A stretch of DNA of 64,000 nt from Nilaparvata lugens (Eukaryota > Arthropoda > Insecta > Hemiptera > Delphacidae): assembly GCF_014356525.2 (NCBI RefSeq), contig NC_052507.1:47113431-47177430 (forward strand), given 5' to 3'. Position numbers and translations under genes: made by a program. Positions 44,014 through 54,322 of this stretch are shown piece by piece; the first letter of the stretch is position 1, and every line of letters starts with the position of its first letter. The notes under the pieces were generated by a model. The model was given only the letters and a program-made list of their open reading frames with translations, ran no database searches and was not told where the DNA came from.

Positions 44014-44687
44014 ATGAGAGAAGGAGCTACTGAACCACCCGACTACCTGCAACAGTACACCATCTACAAAGGATTTATGTTCCACCGACCAGCTAAAAAT
44101 AATTACAACTGGCATATAATGATTCCCCCAAACATAGAAATAGACCTGATAAAAGAAGCCCACGAACGTATCAGACACTTTGGAACAATAAAGACCCTCC
44201 ACATGCTAAAAGAAAGTTGTTATTTTAAGAACATGCATAAAAAGGTGGCCAAATAATAAAAGCTTGTGATATATGCCAGAAAGCTAAATATGCACGATAT
44301 AACATCAGAGGGAAAATGAATCCTATTCTACCTCGAGCATCATTGGTATTAATATCAGCAGATATATATGGTCCATTACCTATAGCCCAATATGGAAAGA
44401 AATACATATTCGTTCTTACATGTATTTTCTCAAAATATACTATGTTATTTCCCATAGGTAAATTAACAGGAGAAGCCTTGGCCCGATGCGTAACAGGAAG
44501 ATGGACTAATAAAGTGGGAAAGCCTAAACGTATGCTATCTGATAATGCAACCTATTTCTGTAGCAAGCAGTGGAAGGAAGTACTTCACCTGGCTAATATC
44601 AAATGGTCGAGAACTTCTCTTTATAACCCCAGCGCTAATCCTGTAGAGCGACATATGGCAGAGATCTCTCATTTTATGCAGACATAC
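44014..44687 (+). pseudogene. Family A integrase (copy 2), truncated
   Basis: Zinc-binding N-terminus 'HERIRHFGTIKTLHML' and 'CDICQKAKY' (His-His-Cys-Cys), then the core with 'ISADIYGPLP' (first Asp), 'LSDNATYFCSKQW' (second Asp) and 'YNPSANPVERHMAE' (Glu). A frame break lies at about 44255. The core is cut at 44687 by the family C insertion; the missing part of the domain is visible in copy 1 at 29255 and 35559. Confidence 0.9.
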
Positions 44688-46550
44688 TGTAATGGTCCCA
44701 TTACAAGGTAGTTGATTTATTTAAAGTTCCCGCTGAAGCCATCTGGTTTTTCTCCCTTTTAACTCTTTGTGGGAAATTTTCTTTAAATTTGTTGCCAGTC
44801 TGCCTTGCCGACTGCTTTGGTTGGTAGTTGAGGTTTCGCTCCAACTAAATTAACCTATCAAATCCTTTGTTTCAACTGTTTTCTTGCCCATCATTTGATT
44901 GGTAAATAAATTCCCTTTTACTGCTTTAATCCAATAAAGTTTGGTTTAACAAAGTTGTAGAGGGCGCTGGCTGTCTCCCTTCCAGGCGTCTAGGAAGCTC
45001 TGCTCCTTGTTTAGGCTTCTGTTTTGGCTTGGGTTTTTGAATTCTAACCAATGTAGCTATGTTGTGTTGTTAAAGAACAGTTTTTCTTTCTTTTAGCATT
45101 TAAATTTTGGCATTTTAACATGCCTAACTCATTTACCTAATTATCTCGTTCACCTAGCTATTAATTTATGTCTCATTTGTGTAAATGCACTTCTTTGCAA
45201 ACGTTTGACGCTTGACCAAGCCAAGCTAACCAAACGCGTCTGTTACTTGTTTATTAAATCCGCAAAAGGTATGTACTAGCATAAGTATTTAATTATTATT
45301 TGTAATAATTATACCAAAATGGGAACATTGATTTCCATAGACTCAAAACAAGTAGTAATAAGAAGTAATAAGGTACTCATAATAAGTAGTAATAAGGTTG
45401 CATCTTCTATGTACGACAGGTTAGATTGTAAGTTTGCTGGTTAGATCGTGTAATTAAGTGATCCTATGGATTCTCTGGACGAGAATAACAAATTTTACTA
45501 CTAGAATAGGAAGTCAGGATGCAGAAATATTACTTTGTTTTCTGTTAAACGTTATTTCATTTAAACATCGATAATTACTTCTGTTCAAAGTGGGGAGAGC
45601 TAATCTCCATAAATTTCAGATGACAATTATTCCAATAGTTATGTTAATAAAGAAATATTATAATTTTGATATTCCACTATTATTTGCCGTAGTACTAGTT
45701 GATTATAATTCAAGAGTGGCCAATACATAGCATGTAGGCTCCATGCTTAAGATAGAAATAACCGAAATGATTGTTATACAGTAGGTTAGGTGCGCAAAGC
45801 ATAGATTTGTTGCATAATTCGAAACTCTTTTTTGAACTCCTTAAAATTATTCCAATTGAAAATATTTGTTTTTGAATTCCTATTGTTAGAGGAGTAGAAA
45901 CTATTGTAGATTGTTTATTATTTTAAGCGGTCCACGACATGGGGATTCACGATCTCGGCGTACTGTCCGACACTCCACGAGCTGGGCGACATTCTGATTC
46001 TGACGTCACGGACGATCTGTTGGACCACGGCTGTACAATGGCATAACCATCTAATTTTGCCGAATGCTGTTGAACTACCAGAGTTTGTTACTCCCAATTG
46101 GAAAGTTCGCCGAATCGAGGTAATACATCTCCAATTTTTCTACCAAACTGGAACAATCGGCGAATAGTGGGGGAAGTTATTCGTTTATCCTTGTCAGGTT
46201 GGGAATATAATAGTTTGTTCTCGATAATGAATTATTGTATTCCTTTCACTGTCCGTGTTGAGTCGGAAATGATCGAGCAGTGTATTTGAGGAACACTTGA
46301 CCGCAACACTACTGGGGTGATGTTAGATGAACGAATTGGACTGCAACCTAATCAGAGATTCACGGATTTGTATTTGAATCTTAGGTAATCCAAGTATCCC
46401 TTGAATAGTAATTTCTTTTATCTTTTATTTTTGAACTTGCATTAATTCTTTTTTGGATATTGAGTAATACTTGGGTGGACTTGCTTATTATCTGTTTTGA
46501 ATTATTTTCCTTATATTCAAGATCAATGTTGATCTTTTGGGGATTTCAGT
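44688..46550 (+). repeat. Family C LTR (first copy, right boundary estimated)
   Basis: The left end TGTAATGGTCCCATTACA is itself an 8-base inverted repeat with a two-base centre. AATAAA signals at about 44907 and 44933 suit polyadenylation. The right end is uncertain: I found no convincing tRNA primer site. I place it by divergence, since eight of the base differences between units fall between 45050 and 46520 and few fall beyond. Direct repeats of 'agtaataag' lie at 45350-45405. Confidence 0.5.
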
Positions 46551-47465
46551 TACGTACTGGGTATCCTTGGATCGCCTAGATTCTTTCCTTTTGAGATTGT
46601 CATTTTCAGGTTTTGAAACTTATTAAGTAGTGGTCAACGACTGTTGAAAATCATGTATTGCCTTGTTCATAATAATTTTTTTTTAATATATTGGTAATTT
46701 ATCCACCAAATGAGCGTCAGTGAATTTTAGATTGATTAGACCCCTTTCCCTAGGTTAGAAGTGGTCGGGCTGGATTCTTTCAAGTGATGAATCAATAACA
46801 CTGTTCACACAAACATTTCTTAAGTGTGACAGTAAGCTGCGCCGCACTCTGCTATTTTGGTAACTATACCAAATTTCCAAATTCTATATTTTTCAGACAT
46901 ATCTTTTCAATATCCATATTTCCAAATTTATTACTTAATATATTTGATTGATTCATTGCTTGCCAAGCATGACAGCTTGACCGCCAGTCTGACCTGAGGA
47001 ATGTGGTTTGATTGTCGATCAATCACAGGTTAGGGTATTGTAGTCAGGTGTGGATAAATTTAAATTTCTGAGAGTGGAAATAATTTAATGCATCCATATT
47101 ATCTTCATTTAGAGTATTGAGATAGACAATCATCATTGGTTATTTAGTATTGAAGATGCTTAGCATGGAAATGTTAATAATATTGACAGTACTGTTAGTT
47201 AATGTGCCTTACAAGATCTAAAAATTTAAGATAGAATCTTATACATGATAATTTTACTTTGTCTAATTTTGTACAATGTTGCATACCTTTTGTTGGATTC
47301 TGAGTTGAGTTTGAAGTATGAATTGAATTCAAGGTATGAAGTGACTTTGAATTTGAACTTTAAAGACTTGGTCTTAAAACACAACGATTTTGAAATTTTC
47401 TATTTGCCATTAATATTTTTATTTTATTTTCAATTTTTTGTACTAGCTTGCTCTAGCTTGACAAG

Positions 47466-49220
47466 ATGGAAACCAGCATCCCAAATATGTCCGGACAACC
47501 CTCAGATACCACCCGGGAAGTAAGGGATCAGACTGTTCAGGGAACAGAATCCACAGAGTCCCCATCAAGTATGTTTTGGGAAGTAAAACATGAGATAGAG
47601 GAGAAAATAGCTTCAGGTGGGGGAATGAGAGGTTGGTTAGCTCGAGCTATTAACCCTAATCATTTAGTAAAGTTTCAGATTCATTTTGAACTTAGAACCA
47701 TGGGAATCCCCGGGGAGGAAATTGAACCTATGAGTGTAGATGATCTACGTAAGAAGTATAGAGAGGTGCGAAAAGAGCATGGGGAGGGGGAAAGACAGTT
47801 ACATAGGTATAATCACTCTGACGACTCTGCCAAGTCTGAATTAAGTCAAATAGACAATATTATAGGATGGATAGAGGGCTGGTGTGCTAGTTTAAGTGGG
47901 GACATGGAGGCCGAGAATAGGAAGGAGGTTTTCCTCAAAAGTATGTCCAATGTGTCCCACTGCACAAATAGAATTATCCACTTGTTGACATTTGCCCGTT
48001 TTGAAAAGAAAGAGAGCTTGCTTTCAGATTTGGATCAACGTATAGAAAAAATACTAGTGATAGTTACATCATTGTCAAATTGGCAACCTGGACCTCCTAG
48101 CCGCGGAGCTTCACCAGTGCCGTATTCAACAGCCATGTCATCTCCAACGGTTCCTGAGGCTTCTGCAACTACTACTACTTTAGTGCTGCCTCCAACACAA
48201 AATTTGCAGAAAGTAGGCAGACCTGAAGTTTATATTCCTGTTGAGCCAGTTGGTCGTGCTCCTCTCAGGACAAATAATCCAAGGTTGACCTTGAACATTC
48301 CGCCTGCAGGTGCACATCAATTCATGCCAGTGCAACCTAGTCAATTCAACTTTAATCCAGCAATTTCCACAGGTGTCCCTCGTTTAGACCCAAGTGCATC
48401 TTCACCTTTTGGAAGTTTGTACAACAAATTACAGAATCCAGTTGAGTCTTTATTGAAAGAGTTACCTGTCACTGATGGATTGACAGTTGAGACTTTATTG
48501 AAATTCTTGGGAGTGGCATTGAAAATTAGAAGCCAATTTGGTGTAAGTAATTTGCATTTATTTCAGCTGTTGCAACCTTTTGCGGTAGGGCCTTTAGGGG
48601 AACGTTTGAATTTTGCAATCAATTCAAACATCAGTTTTGACCAATTTCACAAAGGTATTTTACAATATTTCATTCCTCAACGCTTGTTATCGGCCATTGA
48701 GAGAGAACGTTTTTATCGTTTACAGAGCTCACAGGAACCACTTTGCAGTTACATTGTTTCGATCAGGGAAGCTGCAAGTTTGCTCAGAATCAACTTATCT
48801 GAGACAGAAATAGTCCACACAATTTGTTCAGGCTTGAATCCTGCGGAAAGATCTCGTCTTATTTTCCAGGAAAGACCAACCACATTTCAAGCTTTAAATG
48901 AGATGAGTGTATTATCACAGAACCTGAGTTTTGCTGACAATGAGCGAGCCTATGTGGAGAGTTCGAGAATCGGTAGCGTCAGGCAGACCTCTACGGCTTA
49001 TGGACACCGGGATAGGACCTGCTATGAATGTGGAAAGAGAGGTCACATTGCTATGAACTGTAGGTCAAAATCGGCACAACAACACGCTGGTACCTCCAAC
49101 AATAAGCCTGATGTCAAGCAGCCTGGACCAAGCGCAGTTGGTGGAAGTGGAAAGGTAACTTGTTTTAATTGTAAGAAGGTAGGTCACTTTGCACGTGACT
49201 GTACATCAAAGAGGTCCTGA
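47466..49220 (+). CDS. gag: Gag polyprotein (family C, unit 1)
   Basis: 584 codons from an ATG in good context (gacaagATGg). Residues 1-30 are Ser/Thr-rich; 60-130 are charged and helical. A Pro-rich stretch (about 200-320) precedes the capsid region (about 330-490), with 'LFQLLQPFAVGPLGERLNFA' and 'YFIPQRLLSAIERERFYRLQ', typical of retrotransposon Gag. Two CCHC zinc knuckles end it: 'CYECGKRGHIAMNC' (519-532) and 'CFNCKKVGHFARDC' (566-579), for binding the element RNA. It ends at UGA 49218-49220, and the frame goes on open into Pol. The protein is identical to that of unit 2. Confidence 0.95.
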   Translation: METSIPNMSGQPSDTTREVRDQTVQGTESTESPSSMFWEVKHEIEEKIASGGGMRGWLARAINPNHLVKFQIHFELRTMGIPGEEIEPMSVDDLRKKYREVRKEHGEGERQLHRYNHSDDSAKSELSQIDNIIGWIEGWCASLSGDMEAENRKEVFLKSMSNVSHCTNRIIHLLTFARFEKKESLLSDLDQRIEKILVIVTSLSNWQPGPPSRGASPVPYSTAMSSPTVPEASATTTTLVLPPTQNLQKVGRPEVYIPVEPVGRAPLRTNNPRLTLNIPPAGAHQFMPVQPSQFNFNPAISTGVPRLDPSASSPFGSLYNKLQNPVESLLKELPVTDGLTVETLLKFLGVALKIRSQFGVSNLHLFQLLQPFAVGPLGERLNFAINSNISFDQFHKGILQYFIPQRLLSAIERERFYRLQSSQEPLCSYIVSIREAASLLRINLSETEIVHTICSGLNPAERSRLIFQERPTTFQALNEMSVLSQNLSFADNERAYVESSRIGSVRQTSTAYGHRDRTCYECGKRGHIAMNCRSKSAQQHAGTSNNKPDVKQPGPSAVGGSGKVTCFNCKKVGHFARDCTSKRS

Positions 49221-49224
49221 CTAG
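49218..49224 (+). promoter_or_regulatory. Readthrough-type stop UGA-CUAG between Gag and Pol (unit 1)
   Basis: TGACTAG: the Gag stop is followed by CTAG. UGA-CUA(G) is an established context for efficient stop-codon readthrough in animals and RNA viruses. Upstream (Gag) and downstream (Pol) codons are in the same frame with no other stop. I see no clear stem-loop downstream. Use of readthrough is inference. Confidence 0.75.
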
Positions 49225-52200
49225 TCAATGCTTGTCTTGATGAAAATTCCAACTATGAGTCCAAAAACAAATTGTTTACCAACTTGGAGGGATACAAGGG
49301 TAAACCCAGAAATAGAGTTATCTCTAAATATGGTCAGAGGAGCAGGCGTTTGGATAAGCGGCATCCTGCCAACCATAAGGCTAGAGTACTCATGAATGAA
49401 ATCCTGCCTATAATTGTTTGTTTTTTGGGTTTAGGGGCTTTGGAAACACCAGCTTTGATTGATTCTGGTGCTGTTAGATCTATTATTTCTTCTTCTGTTC
49501 TGGATCAATTGTTAGCCAATGGTGACCACATTGTCTTCTCTGAAGAACATTTTGTCTGTACCACTGCAAATAAAAGCCCTCTTGTGTTGAGTAAGTCAGT
49601 CTCGATAAAAATCAGAATTGAAAACTTCACCTGGAATTTCAAATTTTTTATTGCCGAAAATGTTGCCTTTCCTGTCATTCTAGGGTGTGATTTTATTAAG
49701 TTTTCCCAGCTGATTCCTAATCTTTTCAACAATTCCTATTTCTTTGGCTTCAAACCACGGATTAAATTCAACTTTGTCACGGAGTGGAGATCTTTGTTGT
49801 CACCACTGATTGCATCTATTGGAGTCCTTGATAGTAACAGTCCCTTGTCACAGGATGAGCAGTCCGGTTTAGATGAGGTTCTTGGTGATTTCCAGGATGT
49901 ATTATCCAAAAGATTGGGTAAAACAAACTTGTTGGAGTATAAAATCCGTTTGACCTCAACTGAGCCTGTACGTCGCCCTCCATATCAGCTGAACCCAATC
50001 AAAAGGGAGATTGTTGATCAAAAGGTAAAGAAAATGTTGGAGGAAGGAGTAATTGAGAAGGCTGTTTCCAATTATTCAAGTCCATGTTTTCTGGTACCCA
50101 AAGGAGATAAGAATGACTCAGACAGCGAATCATGGCGGTTAGTGGTGGATTATCGATTTCTAAACAAACGTATCTCGTTAGATTCTGTGCCTCTTCCTAA
50201 CATTGAAAGTGCCTTTCACAACTTCAATGGAGCCAAATTCTTTTCTGTACTGGATTTAAATTCTGCTTATTATCAGGTTCCTCTGCATGAGTCCAGTAGG
50301 GACTACACAACATTTTGTACCATGAGGGCAACCTACAGATTCTGTCGTGTGCCATTTGGACTGGCAGTTGGTTCACAAATTTTGTCCAGTGTTCTGGATG
50401 AATTGTTTGAAGAAGAGAAATATAAATTTGTTTTCCATTATCTCGACGATATTGTCATCTATTCAAAAGATTTTTCAGATCATTTGTCTCACATCCGGAT
50501 TGTGCTATCAAAATTGCGGCAAGCTGGATTCACCGTTAATCCTGACAAGGCTAGCTTTGGGAAAACCCAAATTTCTTTTCTGGGTCACATAATGAACGAA
50601 CATGGAGTAGCTGTGGATCCAAGCAGGACTACTAGTATTCGAGATTTCCCTCCTCCTAAAAATCAAAAAGGAGTTGCTCGGTTCATTGGGATGGTTGCAT
50701 ATTATCACAAGTTTATCCCTCATTTTGCTGAGATTGCTGCACCCCTCAATGCATTGAGGAAGAAAAATGTCAAATTTGAGTGGACTGATATTCATCAGGA
50801 GGCTTTTCTCAAACTTAAGAAGGCCATTGCCAACCCACCTGTACTACGAACTGCCGACTTCACCAAACAGTTTGTCTTGCAGACTGACGCCAGTTCAACA
50901 GCGATTGCAGCAATTCTATCGCAGGAAACAGATGGCATCCTCCAACCTATTGCATATGCATCCAAGAAGTTGACACCTAATGAGACACGTTACAGCACCT
51001 ATGAATTGGAGTGTTTGGCCGCTATTTTTGGGATGGAGAAGTTCAAAGTCTACTTGCAACATGCCAAGTTTAAGTTGCTTACAGACAATTCTGCTCTGTC
51101 TTGGGTTCTCAACAACCCCAAAGGTGGTCGTATTGGTCGTTGGGTATTAAGAATTTTATCGTTTCAATTTGAAACAGTTCATGTTGCAGGAAAATCAAAT
51201 GTCTGTGCTGATTCTTTGTCTCGCATGTTTCAAGATGAGGAGGAACCTCTTGATTTGTCTCCTTCGGCTCAGGAAATAGAACCTCTCTTTTGTTTTGTTA
51301 ACAATTTGAAACTGTCGGATTTTCCCCTTGTCTTTTCTGAAATCAAACATCATCAGGAGAATGATGCATTTTGTAAAGAGGTAATCGACAAGATAATCAA
51401 CAATGAAGACCAATTTCCTTATTCATTGAGTAAGGGTGTACTTGTTGTCAAATCACGGAACTCTGATGACAAAAAGGTGGTAGTACCCAGGATTTTAATA
51501 CCCCTGGTTTTCAAATACTTCCATGAAAGTGCTCTAGGTGGGCATTTAGGAATTTTCAAAACCACAAACAAGGTTCTTGAAAAATTTTTCTGGCCTGGGG
51601 TCAGAAATGACATTTGTCGCTTGGTGAAATCATGTCATGTGTGTGAGAAAAGCAAACCTGCTAGACAACACAATTTTGGGTTCCTCTCATCCAAGGTGGT
51701 CACAAAACCTCTGGAACGATTTTATTGTGATCTGGTGGGTCCTCTAATTAGAACTCCTGAGGGTTATACTCAAATCTTGTCTTGTGTAGACTCCTTCAGC
51801 AAATTTTGTTGGTTAATACCATTGAGGAAGGGAAATACTGCCTCTATTGTTAAAGCATTGAAAGGAATATTCTTGAATTTCTCAGTTCCCAAAAGTCTGG
51901 TTACTGACAACGCACCAGCATTCACCTCTAATGCTTTCAAGAACTTCTGTTTTCAGCTGGGCATCCAACAGGTCACTACTTCACCATATTACCCTGCCCC
52001 TAACATGTCCGAACGGGTAAATCGAAACCTGAAGAGTGCTTTGATAGCTTTCCATGCGGAGGCTCAACACAAATGGAGTGATAGTCTAGAGTGGTTAAGC
52101 CTAGCTTTCAACTTAGCTGAACATGAAAGTACCGGGTGCACACCATTCTCTCTCATGTTTCGACATGCTCCCAATCATCCCTTGACCAATGCGTGGGGAA

Positions 52201-52535
52201 TCGACGAAATACTTCCTGAAACCGTGGAGCCTGGCACCTTGCAGATCTGGCGTAAAGCGCGGAAAAATTTGTTGAAAGCGCATACCCGAATGGCAGAGCA
52301 ATACAACAAACGTCGAGTAGCAGTCCCATTTCAGATAGGTGATTTAGTGCTCGTGCAATCACATGTTCTGTCTAGTGCTGCTAACAGAGTGATGAGTAAG
52401 CTTAGTTATCGGTTCAAAGGACCATATCTGATTAAGAAGTTTTTGACACCAGTTACTGCAGCTTTGCATGATCCTGAAACAGGAGTCTATATGCAGAAAG
52501 CACATGTATCTCAACTAAAGAAGTACACTGAATAA
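49221..52535 (+). CDS. pol: Pol polyprotein (protease, reverse transcriptase, RNase H, integrase; family C, unit 1)
   Basis: In frame with Gag and open from the codon after the Gag UGA to TAA at 52535; the first 58 codons hold no ATG (first one near 49392). Protease Asp-Ser-Gly at 49461-49469 ('ALIDSGAVRS'). Reverse transcriptase 'SVLDLNSAYYQVPL', 'CRVPFGLAVG', 'YLDD' (Asp codons 50445-50450). RNase H 'LQTDASSTAIAAIL' (Asp 50886-50888) and 'YELECLAAIFGMEKF'. Integrase zinc region 'HLGIFKTTNKVLEKFFWPGV' and 'CHVCEKSK'; catalytic Asp 51729-51731, Asp 51906-51908, Glu 52011-52013 (34 residues between the last two). C-terminal 'FKGPYLI' module. All key residues present; probably active. Same protein as unit 2. 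Confidence 0.96.
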   Translation, partial: LVNACLDENSNYESKNKLFTNLEGYKGKPRNRVISKYGQRSRRLDKRHPANHKARVLMNEILPIIVCFLGLGALETPALIDSGAVRSIISSSVLDQLLANGDHIVFSEEHFVCTTANKSPLVLSKSVSIKIRIENFTWNFKFFIAENVAFPVILGCDFIKFSQLIPNLFNNSYFFGFKPRIKFNFVTEWRSLLSPLIASIGVLDSNSPLSQDEQSGLDEVLGDFQDVLSKRLGKTNLLEYKIRLTSTEPVRRPPYQLNPIKREIVDQKVKKMLEEGVIEKAVSNYSSPCFLVPKGDKNDSDSESWRLVVDYRFLNKRISLDSVPLPNIESAFHNFNGAKFFSVLDLNSAYYQVPLHESSRDYTTFCTMRATYRFCRVPFGLAVGSQILSSVLDELFEEEKYKFVFHYLDDIVIYSKDFSDHLSHIRIVLSKLRQAGFTVNPDKASFGKTQISFLGHIMNEHGVAVDPSRTTSIRDFPPPKNQKGVARFIGMVAYYHKFIPHFAEIAAPLNALRKKNVKFEWTDIHQEAFLKLKKAIANPPVLRTADFTKQFVLQTDASSTAIAAILSQETDGILQPIAYASKKLTPNETRYSTYELECLAAIFGMEKFKVYLQHAKFKLLTDNSALSWVLNNPKGGRIGRWVLRILSFQFETVHVAGKSNVCADSLSRMFQDEEEPLDLSPSAQEIEPLFCFVNNLKLSDFPLVFSEIKHHQENDAFCKEVIDKIINNEDQFPYSLSKGVLVVKSRNSDDKKVVVPRILIPLVFKYFHESALGGHLGIFKTTNKVLEKFFWPGVRNDICRLVKSCHVCEKSKPARQHNFGFLSSKVVTKPLERFYCDLVGPLIRTPEGYTQILSCVDSFSKFCWLIPLRKGNTASIVKALKGIFLNFSVPKSLVTDNAPAFTSNAFKNFCFQLGIQQVTTSPYYPAPNMSERVNRNLKSALIAFHAEAQHKWSDSLEWLSLAFNLAEHESTGCTPFSLMFRHAPNHPLTNAWGIDEILPETVEPGTLQIWRKARKNLLKAHTRMAEQYNKRRVAVPFQIGDLVLVQSHVLSSAANRVMSKLSYRFKGPYLIKKFLTPVTAALHDPETGVYMQKAHVSQLKKYTE

Positions 52536-54322
52536 CTTGTTTCTTATCCGTGAGGGGAAACTTGTTCAGTAGAGCTGACTTGTCTTCTTTCTATTCATGT
52601 CAACTTTTGACATTACTGTATCTGGACAGCATCTAATACAGTGAATACTTTGTTTTTTCCATTTGGAAAATTCTTGTGTAATGGGAATATGGTAATTAAT
52701 AGATGATCGCGACATCTTTACTGCCCTCCTATTCTAATAAATACTTGTATATATGGGTATTAGCTTATTCTTTAAGCTGTTGGTCTGACGATGTGGTTGT
52801 GTACTACATTTTCATTGTTGTGTTATGAGTAAGGAATTTGTTTCCTGTGGACATTGACTTTGAGGTATAAAGTCTTGGAAGAATTTGGTGTATTGTTTGT
52901 GTTAATAACTATATTTCACGAAAATTTGAGCTAGGTCCTATTGTCTTCATGGATTTGTAATTTTGTTGTTGTAGTCAATGACTTGATGTACTGCAGTATG
53001 TGCTCTTGTGCTATTTAGTAATTATTTGGTATGTCTTTGTATAATAATTGGTGAGTTTTACACCACAAGGCTCTGAAAGTTGTTAACTTGTGGACTGTAT
53101 ATAAAAGTAGTGTTGACATTGTACACTGGGAACAAAGTGAATTGTTCTATTTTTCTAATAAAATTGTTTTGATTTCATATTAGACTTAGGCATTTTGGAT
53201 ATTTGAAGTTATGATAGTAGAACTATCTTTATTCCTTAGTTAGTCTGCCAACAGAGTCATCTGTGAATTCAAGTTGGTTAGGTATGTGAACTTTGTCTTA
53301 GGTAGTTGTACCTTTGGAAATTACCATAGGTCAAGTTAAACCCTTTTCAGTTATTGTTGGTTTTGTCTTATTCTAGAATCAAGAACAGCAGAGTATGCTA
53401 ACGATGTTATTTTTCTTGTGGTGTTTATCTCTTGGAAGCTTGTGTAGATTTTCTCAACCCCTAGTGTGCGAATGGAGCTGCTCACTTCTTTTAAAATCTT
53501 CTGCTTCAAGTTGAGTTGATGGCGGTGAGAACCGGTGCTCACTCAGTCATTGCTTGACTTGTTAGGTAAAGCTAGATTGGTTCAGGGTTTCCAACTGTTT
53601 GTTGTCATATTTAAAATTGATTAATCAAAAATCTTCAAACCAGACTAACGTCTTTTATTATTGATCTCTGTCTTAATTATTTCTTTGGTGAGTAAACTGA
53701 TTGACAGGCTGGCCACCTGGAAGGTCAGGATTCTCACAAATTCTCCTTTTAAGTAGTTGTATTCCTTTGGGAACTTCGTCCTATTCCACATGGTTTATTT
53801 GAAGTTTTGCTTCCTTTGTTTTGTCAACTTGACATGGTTTTACTTTTACAATCATTCCACTTTGTTTTGCTTTTGCAATTATTCCTTTACCTCTTCCAAA
53901 TATTTTGCTTTCAGCACCTTTCTTCATGATTTAAACTTTTCGAATTTTATCCAGTATTTTGGAAACTTTGGATCCCATGATCTGGTATCCTGTGGAATCC
54001 TATTTGCATCCTGTCACTCTTCCACATGGGTTGGGATAGTCTCAACATTTTTGTCCTCGTGATTATGTTGTACATAAATGCGTAATATATGAATAGAATG
54101 TAAGCTTAGTCATATATCTCTTGACAAGTAATGCACTTGGGGAATGCTTTTCATTTCTTTGTCTTAATACTAGGTAGGAACCAATTTATTAGTTTGTTGC
54201 AGCACATGAAACGGTGGGTTATTTGACTTGATTTACCACAAACTTAGGTTATTTTTTTATCTAGTTAGTTACCCTGGGATTGTGATTTTCCCTGGTGTTT
54301 CACACCAAAACGAGGGGGTGAA
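52536..54322 (+). other. Long 3' region of family C unit 1
   Basis: 1.79 kb after the Pol stop without a recognisable gene; no envelope. It holds TATATAAAAG at 53098-53107 and AATAAA at 53157-53162, only about 50 bases apart. It ends in the purine tract 'acgagggggtgaa' (about 54310-54322). Confidence 0.7.
53098..53107 (+). promoter_or_regulatory. TATA-box-like TATATAAAAG in the 3' region (unit 1)
   Basis: A strong match to a TATA box, followed 50 bases later by a polyadenylation signal (53157). Present in both units (second at 62730-62739). Role unknown. Confidence 0.4.

Larger units (their letters stand above)
39100..44687 (+). mobile_element. Ty3/gypsy retrotransposon, family A, copy 2 (internal region, truncated by family C)
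   Basis: Primer site, Gag (39648-40900), protease (about 40980-42240, with an RTE LINE inside), reverse transcriptase and RNase H (42550-44010), integrase (44014-44687). It stops inside the integrase core where family C begins; the remainder, if present, lies beyond 64000. The pol frame has several stops and shifts. Confidence 0.88.
44688..54322 (+). mobile_element. Ty3/gypsy retrotransposon, family C, unit 1
   Basis: 9,635 bases from TGTAATGG to the next TGTAATGG. It contains an LTR at its left (right limit unclear; most differences between units lie at 45050-46520), a leader, Gag, Pol, a 1.79-kb 3' region and a purine tract 'acgagggggtgaa' before the next LTR. Gag and Pol are intact. No envelope or chromodomain. 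It was inserted in the integrase gene of family A copy 2. Confidence 0.92.

Noticed and set aside
45350..45405. CRISPR-like or satellite array ('agtaataag' repeats)
   Set aside because: Three or four short imperfect copies without spacers, in animal DNA; ordinary LTR repeats.
46098..46289. Small frame of 63 codons upstream of Gag in both family C units
   Set aside because: It has no ATG at its start, low similarity to anything I know, and lies in LTR or leader sequence; its repeat in unit 2 only reflects the duplication.
49272..49274. TTG as an independent start of Pol
   Set aside because: The frame is open back to the Gag UGA and non-ATG initiation would be weak; in-frame readthrough explains the arrangement better. 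A downstream ATG near 49392 remains possible.
53351..54062. Envelope gene in the 3' region of family C
   Set aside because: The open frames here are short, lack a signal peptide plus transmembrane layout, and carry no known envelope motif.
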